A DNA stretch of 60,676 nucleotides from contig JBIQHF010000018.1 in assembly GCA_044508675.1 (NCBI GenBank), forward strand, positions 1 through 60,676, read 5' to 3'. Origin of the DNA: Raineyella sp044508675. GTDB lineage: Bacteria > Actinomycetota > Actinomycetes > Propionibacteriales > Propionibacteriaceae. Under the pieces are notes generated by a model. It did not search any database and was not told the DNA's origin. It was given only the letters and a program-made list of their open reading frames with translations. The position numbers were made by a program, and so were the translations under genes. Positions 55,968-60,676 of this stretch are shown here, one piece after another. How positions within the stretch are numbered: the first letter of the stretch is position 1; each line of letters opens with the position of its first letter.

Positions 55968-57008
55968 GTGGGAATCGAACAGCGGTCGAATGCCCGAGCA
56001 CGCCTGGTGCCGGGGGCGAGTCCGGCCGGGGCGGCCACGATGCGGGCCGCCGTCCAGCACCGCTACGGCCCGCCCCCGGTGCTGGAGTTGTCCGAGGTCG
56101 GGCTACCGCTGCCCGGTCGAGGCGATGTGCTCGTCCAGGTGGGCGCGGCCTCGGTACATCTTGGTGACTACTTCGTCATGACCGGTGAGCCGTACGTGGT
56201 GCGCCTGGTGTTCGGGCTCCGCCGGCCGCGCCACGGCATCCCTGGCAGGGATCTCGCCGGCGTGGTGGCAGCGGTCGGGAAGGATGTCACCGCTCTTCGC
56301 CCCGGCGACGAGGTGTTCGGCTGGAGCACTGCGGGAGCGCTCGCTGAGTACGACTGCGTCCCGGCGGACAACCTCGTGGCTGTGCCTGCCAACCTGTCGG
56401 TAGTGGACGCGGCAGCGGTGCCCACGTCGGCGATGACGGCGTTGCAGGCATTGCGCGACATCGCAAACGTTCGACCGGGCCAGAGGGTGCTCGTCACAGG
56501 CGCGTCGGGCGGCGTGGGCTCCTTCGCCGTACAGATCGCCAAGGCGTTCGGCGCCGAGGTGACGGGTGTCTGCAGCACCCGCAATGTCGACTTGGTCGGG
56601 TCACTCGGTGCCGACCACGTCGTTGACTACACGAGGACCGACTTCACCCGCACCGAGAAGCGCTACGACGTCATCCTCGACAACGTGGAAGCGAAGCCGC
56701 TGGCGGCTGTCCGCCGAGCGCTGACGCCCACCGGCACCCTCATCCCCAACAGCGGACACGGCGGCCGCTGGCTCGGCCCCCTCGGTCGGATCGTCAAAGC
56801 GCGCGTGCTGTCCGGGTTCACCCGTCAGCAGCTGAAGCCCTTCACGTCGGTCGGGAAGCGCCAGGACCTGCTCACCCTGGCCGACCTGCTCACGACCGGG
56901 CAGGTCACGCCGGTCATCGACCGCACCTACCCCCTCGACGAAGCAGCCGACGCCCTCCGCTATGTCGGGACCGGCCACACCCAAGGGAAGGTCGTCGTCA
57001 CCGTCTGA
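55968..57008 (+). CDS. Zinc-independent NAD(P)H-dependent alcohol dehydrogenase/quinone oxidoreductase (MDR family)
   Basis: A 346-residue medium-chain dehydrogenase/reductase. The N-terminal GroES-like domain contains GRDLAGVVAAVG and PGDEVFGW, and the nucleotide fold carries VLVTGASGGVGSFAVQIAK. The structural- and catalytic-zinc Cys sets are absent, as in quinone oxidoreductases. GTG has AGGAGG six bases upstream; an ATG 24 codons later (MRAAVQHRYG) is the more usual family start and is a fair alternative. Probably controlled by the divergent TetR gene. Confidence 0.88.
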   Translation: MGIEQRSNARARLVPGASPAGAATMRAAVQHRYGPPPVLELSEVGLPLPGRGDVLVQVGAASVHLGDYFVMTGEPYVVRLVFGLRRPRHGIPGRDLAGVVAAVGKDVTALRPGDEVFGWSTAGALAEYDCVPADNLVAVPANLSVVDAAAVPTSAMTALQALRDIANVRPGQRVLVTGASGGVGSFAVQIAKAFGAEVTGVCSTRNVDLVGSLGADHVVDYTRTDFTRTEKRYDVILDNVEAKPLAAVRRALTPTGTLIPNSGHGGRWLGPLGRIVKARVLSGFTRQQLKPFTSVGKRQDLLTLADLLTTGQVTPVIDRTYPLDEAADALRYVGTGHTQGKVVVTV

Positions 57009-57177
57009 GGACCTGACCGACGAGAGCGACCCCCAACCCGTGCGTATGCACGCCCAGTCCTGCCGCCACTGCGGCGGACGGACCGCTTCTCTCGCAAGAA
57101 GAACCGATGACCATCCGAACGAACACCCCGAACCTGCCCCACAACCCACCATCCGACCGAAACGAAGGATTAACGAC

Positions 57178-57921
57178 GTGAGAACCCAGAAGGCAGGACT
57201 CACTGCACTAGAGGACCGACAGGTCCCCGCCAACCCCCTCGGGCCCGTCGACCGTCGCCTGCTGCGCGGTGCCGGCCTCACCGGCACCGTCGGCAGCCTG
57301 CTGATGCTGGCCGCATTCGTGCTCGTCGGCGCGCTCGGCCTGCCGGACCCCTCCACCCCCGAGAGCCTGCTCCGCTTCCCCGAGATCCAGTACGCCCGGG
57401 CGGCGGAGAACCTGCTCTACCTCGCCGCCATCGTGCTGTGGGCGGTGCATCACGAGTTGCTGCACCGATTGCTGCGCGTCGGCGCACCGGTGCTGTCCGC
57501 GGCCGCTCGAACCGTCGGTGCCCTCGGCGCGGCCGTGCTCGCGGCCGGGGCCCTGCTCAACGTCGCCACCGCGGCCATGTCGCAGGCGTACCAGCAGGCC
57601 GCCGAGGCCGACCGGTCGGTCGTCGTCCTGGCCTGGCAAGCCGCGCAGGGCGTCATGGACGCACTGCTGGTCACCGGCGCCCTGCTGCTGCCCGCGGCAG
57701 TCGTGCTGTTCGGGGTCGCGCTGGGCCGCGGCCTGAGCCCGATCCTGGGCTGGGGTGCGGTCGTCGTCGGGACCGCAGGCACCGCTGCCGCCGCCATTGT
57801 CGCCGCGACCAGCTTGCCTTCCACGCTGGTCGCCGTCAGCATCCTCGGAACGCTGACCTTCCACCTGGTCGCAGGCATCGGCTGGCTCCGGCTGGGAGGA
57901 ACCGGGAGAAGCCTCGCATGA
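57178..57921 (+). CDS. Six-helix membrane protein, unknown function
   Basis: A 247-residue polytopic protein with six hydrophobic segments at about residues 36-58, 80-100, 108-135, 158-182, 188-212 and 215-236. It resembles DUF4386-type membrane proteins in length and layout, but I cannot assign the family with confidence. GTG follows AAGGA. The 170 bases after the oxidoreductase stop hold only its leader; the frame could extend to an ATG at 57050. It overlaps the next gene by four bases (ATGA). Confidence 0.6.
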   Translation: MRTQKAGLTALEDRQVPANPLGPVDRRLLRGAGLTGTVGSLLMLAAFVLVGALGLPDPSTPESLLRFPEIQYARAAENLLYLAAIVLWAVHHELLHRLLRVGAPVLSAAARTVGALGAAVLAAGALLNVATAAMSQAYQQAAEADRSVVVLAWQAAQGVMDALLVTGALLLPAAVVLFGVALGRGLSPILGWGAVVVGTAGTAAAAIVAATSLPSTLVAVSILGTLTFHLVAGIGWLRLGGTGRSLA

Positions 57922-58644
57922 GCACGGCAACGACGGGGACCACCCCGACCCGAGAGCGGGTCGTCGGCGCGACGGCGATCGCGCTCGCAGCGTCGATGGC
58001 GATCCAGAACGCGATGTTCGTCGTGGTCGGAGCTCCCGCCTACGGGGATCCGATCGAGCAGGTGCTCGCCTTTCACGCGCAGAACCGACTCGCGGTCGCG
58101 ATCGCGGTCGGCCACGAGGGCGCTGAACCTGCCGCTGCTGCTCGGGTTCGTGACCGCTCTCCACGGGCTCGTCGGGTGTCGAGGGGGTGCGGGCGCGGAC
58201 TGGTCGCGCCTTGCGGTGGCCGCGGGCGCGACTCTCTCGGCGGTACTCGCGCTCTACACCGTTGTGTGGATCGGAGTCGTGCTGTCCGCCGGCGAGCTCG
58301 CCGAGCCGACCCCGGCCTTCGAGCTCGCCTGGCAGCTGCATGCAGCAGCGTACGCGCTGGCGCTGCCGGCGCTCGGCACCACCTTCATCGGCGCTGCACT
58401 GGCGGCGCATGCGAGCCGGCTGACGCCGCCGTGGCAGCGTCTGCTCGGCGTGACCGGGGGAGGCCTGCTGCTCGCCGCCGGGGCGGCCAGCCTCGCGATC
58501 GCGGACGGCTCGGCGCTCGTGTTCGTGGGGCTGCTCGGCCTCGCCGCCTGGGTCGTGTGGCTGCTTGTGACCGGCGTACGGCTGGTGCGCGCTCGAACAG
58601 GCCACCGTCCTGACAACGCATCGACCTACGACGAGGAGGAATGA
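57918..58644 (+). pseudogene. Polytopic membrane protein with one frameshift
   Basis: Starts at an ATG overlapping the previous stop. The first frame (ATAIALAASMAIQNAMFVVVG, then VLAFHAQNRLAVAIAVGHEG) is open to about 58,118. The continuation LNLPLLLGFVTALHGLVG and three further membrane helices lie one base over, up to TGA 58642-58644. Removing one G from the GGG at 58,118 restores a single gene of about 241 residues. Function unknown; probably partners the preceding membrane protein. Confidence 0.65.
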
Positions 58645-58731
58645 TGGGAACCCACAGCATCCTTCCTTGAGTCGCCCCTGTGGGGCCAGCGCAACGCCGT
58701 TCAGAAGGACCAGGCGCATGACGTCGACGGC

Positions 58732-58895
58732 GAGCCGCGGCGTGGGGCCGTCTACATCGACGGACAGGCGATCGCCCGGATGCGGACCAAGCGGGTCGCG
58801 GTCCGGATGGGACTGCTCCGCAGTCGCCCACCGCCCCGGAGGGGCTCACCGTGGAGGACCTCGTCGGCCGCGGCAGGTTTCCGCACCAGCGCTGG
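58732..58895 (+). pseudogene. Internal fragment of an iron-siderophore ABC transporter ATPase (FepC-like)
   Basis: About 55 residues only. The first frame reads PRRGAVYIDGQAIARM and RTKRVAVRMGLL; after one missing base in a C-run (CTGCTCC for CTGCTCCC) the next frame continues QSPTAPEGLTVEDLVGRGRF and PHQRW. This is the Walker A-to-Q-loop stretch of FepC/FecE ATPases. Walker A itself, the signature motif and Walker B are absent. The flanking sequence from 58,645 and up to about 59,090 shows nothing else I can name. Confidence 0.6.
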
Positions 58896-59097
58896 GGGAG
58901 CGCCTCGTGCCGATCTGGTTGAGGTGGTCGGCCCAGTCCCAGCTGCCGTGACGCTCCGTGATGACGACCGTGCTGTCATTGCATCCGTAGCACGTCAGCA
59001 CGTCAGCCTGTTCCTCAACACCGCCCATCCTTCTCGGCTGAGCACTATCGGCCCCCACCACCGAAAGTGCGCCAGGGCTCACCGACCGGTTGAACCT

Positions 59098-59400
59098 AGG
59101 CAATTTCGGGCCCGGAAACTAGTCCAGGCCCTGCACCGCCACGACATGGTCGGCTCCGTGGGCAAGGTCGACACCACCTTGCCGCGCAGCATGCCCTCAG
59201 TCTCACAATCGTTCTTCGCGTTGCTGCAGAGGAACATGATGGACCGCCGCAGCTGGGCCACCCGCCAGGAGCTGCGGATCGCGATCGTGACCTGGATCGA
59301 ACGGACCTACCACCGACGCCGCAGACAGTCATCGCTGGGCGGTTGACGCCCGTCGACTAGGAGACAATCATGACCATACCGACCACTCAGGCTGCCTGGC
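59098..59400 (+). mobile_element. IS3-family transposase, C-terminal remnant
   Basis: The frame reads RQFRARKLVQALHRHDMVGS, a disordered stretch, then SFFALLQRNMMDRRSWATRQ and ELRIAIVTWIERTYHRRRRQ, typical of the OrfB C-terminus. The catalytic Glu position (normally MESFF) is Gln here (SQSFF), so it is inactive. After LGG the frame stops at 59344-59346, but one extra T would give LTPVDY, and the tail ETIMTIPTTQAA follows after a TAG in place of a Tyr codon. The 5' half of the element is missing. Confidence 0.65.
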
Positions 59401-59424
59401 CGAACCTGTCACCGAATCGTGCGG

Positions 59425-59682
59425 CAGTCCCATCTGAACCCGCGAGGAGTCGACGTCGTGACGGTCTCACCGGGCTTCACCGCTACAGAGGCGATCCGAG
59501 CTGCCTTCGGAGGCCAACCACTGCCGCCTGAGACGGCTCCAGTGGAGCACGTGGGTCGCGTCGTCTGCGCGATCAGTGACGATGCAGAGATCGGGGCCCT
59601 CTCGGGATCCACCGTCACCGTCACCGTCGCCGACCTCGCGGAACGATACGAGATCGAACGTCGAGCCGAGGAGTTGGAGTGA
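59425..59682 (+). pseudogene. Short-chain dehydrogenase/reductase (SDR), C-terminal fragment
   Basis: About 85 residues: LNPRGVDVVTVSPGFTATEA is the PG motif and substrate-loop region that follows the SDR active site, and EHVGRVVCAISDDAEIGALSG is the final strand-helix. The nucleotide fold and Tyr-x-x-x-Lys site are missing, because IS3 sequence directly precedes it. It overlaps the methyltransferase start by one base. Confidence 0.65.
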
Positions 59683-60116
59683 TGACCGGTCTCTCGCCGC
59701 GACTGGCCGCGCTGATCGAATCCCTGCCGCTCGAGCCCGGCCAACGCGTCCTCGAAATCGGGGGCGGTCCCGGTGCCGCCGCCCGAGCCGTCTGCGAGCG
59801 CCTCGGACTTGAAGGCCACGTCCTCATGATCGACCGATCGTCGACGGCCATCGCTCAAGCCGAGCGGGGATCTCGGGCTCTGATCGCGGATGGGAGACTG
59901 TCGCTTCGATGCGTGGCAGCAGAGAAGTTCGCGCTCCTACCCGACGAAGCGCCCTTTGACCTCGCGTTCGCTTTTCGAGTCGGCGCACTCGATGGGCGCC
60001 ATCCCGAAGCTGAGGCGGCCGCACTGGCGCGAGTCGCTCAGGCCCTCACTCCCGAGGGCCGGCTCTTCATCGATGGAGGCGATCCACTGCGCGAGATCCC
60101 GTTGCCCGAGACTTGA
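59682..60116 (+). CDS. Class I SAM-dependent methyltransferase, possibly shortened
   Basis: A 144-residue protein with SAM motif I (VLEIGGGPGAAARAV), the acidic motif II region (VLMIDRSSTAI) and FDLAFAFRVGALDG, where the fourth strand should lie. At 144 residues it is shorter than most of this family (about 190-200), ending soon after RLFIDGGDPL, so the C-terminus may be lost. ATG is preceded by GAGGAGTTGGAG. Confidence 0.65.
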   Translation: MTGLSPRLAALIESLPLEPGQRVLEIGGGPGAAARAVCERLGLEGHVLMIDRSSTAIAQAERGSRALIADGRLSLRCVAAEKFALLPDEAPFDLAFAFRVGALDGRHPEAEAAALARVAQALTPEGRLFIDGGDPLREIPLPET

Positions 60117-60390
60117 CCGTTTCCTGCCCCAGTCTGGACATCCGGCCGATCGAGAGGGCGATGCCGTCCAGGGCGAGTTTGTCGGTGTAGGCCAAGGCGA
60201 CCCGGCATCCGAATGTGCCCGCAGCTGTCGGGGTGCGACGCGATGGCCCTGCCTGTCGCGTTCCCACAGCGCCATCCGCAGCGGGATCCTCACCAGGTCG
60301 ACATGCTTGGTGGCCTGTGCATGCCAGGCCACGATCCGCTGGGAGGGCGGTGCCCGCTGCGCCAGGCCCGGTAGGTCCGTGCGGCGTGCC

Positions 60391-60657
60391 AATCTCGAAG
60401 ACTCGCTCGGCCTGCTCGCCTACGTCGCGGACATCTGTCGACGTTGCGATGACGCCAACCGTCGGCTGTGCAACCAAGCGTGCTTCACCGCCGCCTACAT
60501 CGATGAGGACGGCGAGCCGCGCGTCACCTACCAGCGTCCCTACGATGCGCTCTGCAATCCACAGGTTCAAGCGAACGCGCTGACCTTGGCCGCGGAGGTG
60601 CAAACAAATGGCGAGGTTCACACTCCGACCAGAGTTGTTCCTCTGGCCGGGGTGTGA
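60391..60657 (+). pseudogene. Serine recombinase, C-terminal fragment
   Basis: About 88 residues: NLEDSLGLLAYVADICRRCD, then ANRRLCNQACFTAAYIDEDG and EPRVTYQRPYDAL. This resembles the C-terminal end of large actinobacterial serine recombinases (RR...N-ALF..IYID-E). The catalytic N-terminal domain is absent. The preceding stretch 60,117-60,390 shows no gene I recognise on either strand. The end overlaps the long hairpin. Confidence 0.5.
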
Positions 60658-60666
60658 ACCTCGCCA
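60609..60666. repeat. 26-bp inverted repeat (hairpin) at the recombinase 3' end
   Basis: TGGCGAGGTTCACACTCC... (60609-60634) and its complement (60641-60666) match at 24 of 26 positions, the two mismatches being G-T type, around a 6-base loop TTGTTC. The recombinase stop codon lies inside the right arm. It could be a strong terminator or the border of a mobile element. Confidence 0.75.
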
Positions 60667-60676
60667 CATCAGGGTG

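Noticed and set aside
57009..57177. A small Cys-containing ORF (CRHCGG) upstream of the six-helix membrane gene
   Set aside because: It is simply an in-frame upstream extension of that gene, without a ribosome site at its ATG; the GTG at 57178 has one.
60117..60390. Minus-strand frames between the methyltransferase and recombinase fragment
   Set aside because: Two frames are open but neither shows a family I recognise, and no start signal is visible; left unannotated.

Overview
The window is about 60.7 kb of high-GC DNA that reads as an actinobacterial chromosome, most likely Propionibacteriales. The grounds are a DUF3039 protein, the order pncB-clpS-DUF2017-murI-MBL hydrolase-rph-rdgB (also seen in mycobacteria), the MurT/GatD pair, a MarP-like protease, and at least ten genes whose start codon lies 6-7 nt after a TANNNT -10 box, which is the signature of leaderless transcription. 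Family assignment is inferred from gene content only.

Bases 1-23.7 kb are mostly conserved core: the end of ftsH, a DUF3039 protein, a superfamily II helicase, an RDD protein, malQ, pncB, the clpS-to-rdgB block running into thyA-folA, a MarP-like protease, an IclR regulator ahead of an E1alpha/E1beta/stand-alone lipoyl operon, aqpZ, a NarL/DesK-type two-component system, a CPBP protease homologue, tRNA-Leu, bcp, DUF3618, a GroES-like protein and tRNA-Lys. Two intergenic gaps (3.9 and 10.4 kb) carry a repeat family built on GCGGAC/GTCCGC.

Bases 23.7-31 kb are accessory: a frameshifted hydrolase, a truncated VOC protein, a membrane-anchored DUF4352-like protein, two membrane proteins divergent from a hemerythrin gene with an FNR-type box, an alpha/beta hydrolase and a frameshifted sppA. 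Then come a nucleoside kinase, a CopB-type copper ATPase with a CsoR-like operator in its promoter, a PIG-L deacetylase and an FMO-like flavoprotein.

Bases 35.9-45.5 kb hold a two-gene exported cassette bracketed by 44-bp palindromes in opposite orientation, then a copper/nitrogen-oxide cluster: a membrane-fused three-cupredoxin NirK, an NnrS-like membrane protein, a Crp/Fnr regulator, a Rieske protein, a cNMP/CBS/DUF294 protein and a DnaQ-like exonuclease. The Fnr-like recognition helix of the regulator matches the box at the hemerythrin gene.

Bases 45.5-53.7 kb return to core functions: gatD-murT (lipid II amidation), a ribokinase-like kinase, aconitase with a long folded 5' leader, and nhaA.

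Bases 53.8-60.7 kb are an accessory tail. Intact parts are a GyrI-like protein, a TetR/oxidoreductase divergent pair, a membrane gene and a methyltransferase. Between them lie relics of a conjugative-element membrane protein (DUF6112-like, interrupted by TGA), an XRE regulator, a siderophore ABC ATPase, an IS3 transposase, an SDR enzyme and a serine recombinase ending in a 26-bp hairpin. Several frameshifts sit in homopolymer runs, so sequencing error must be separated from true decay.
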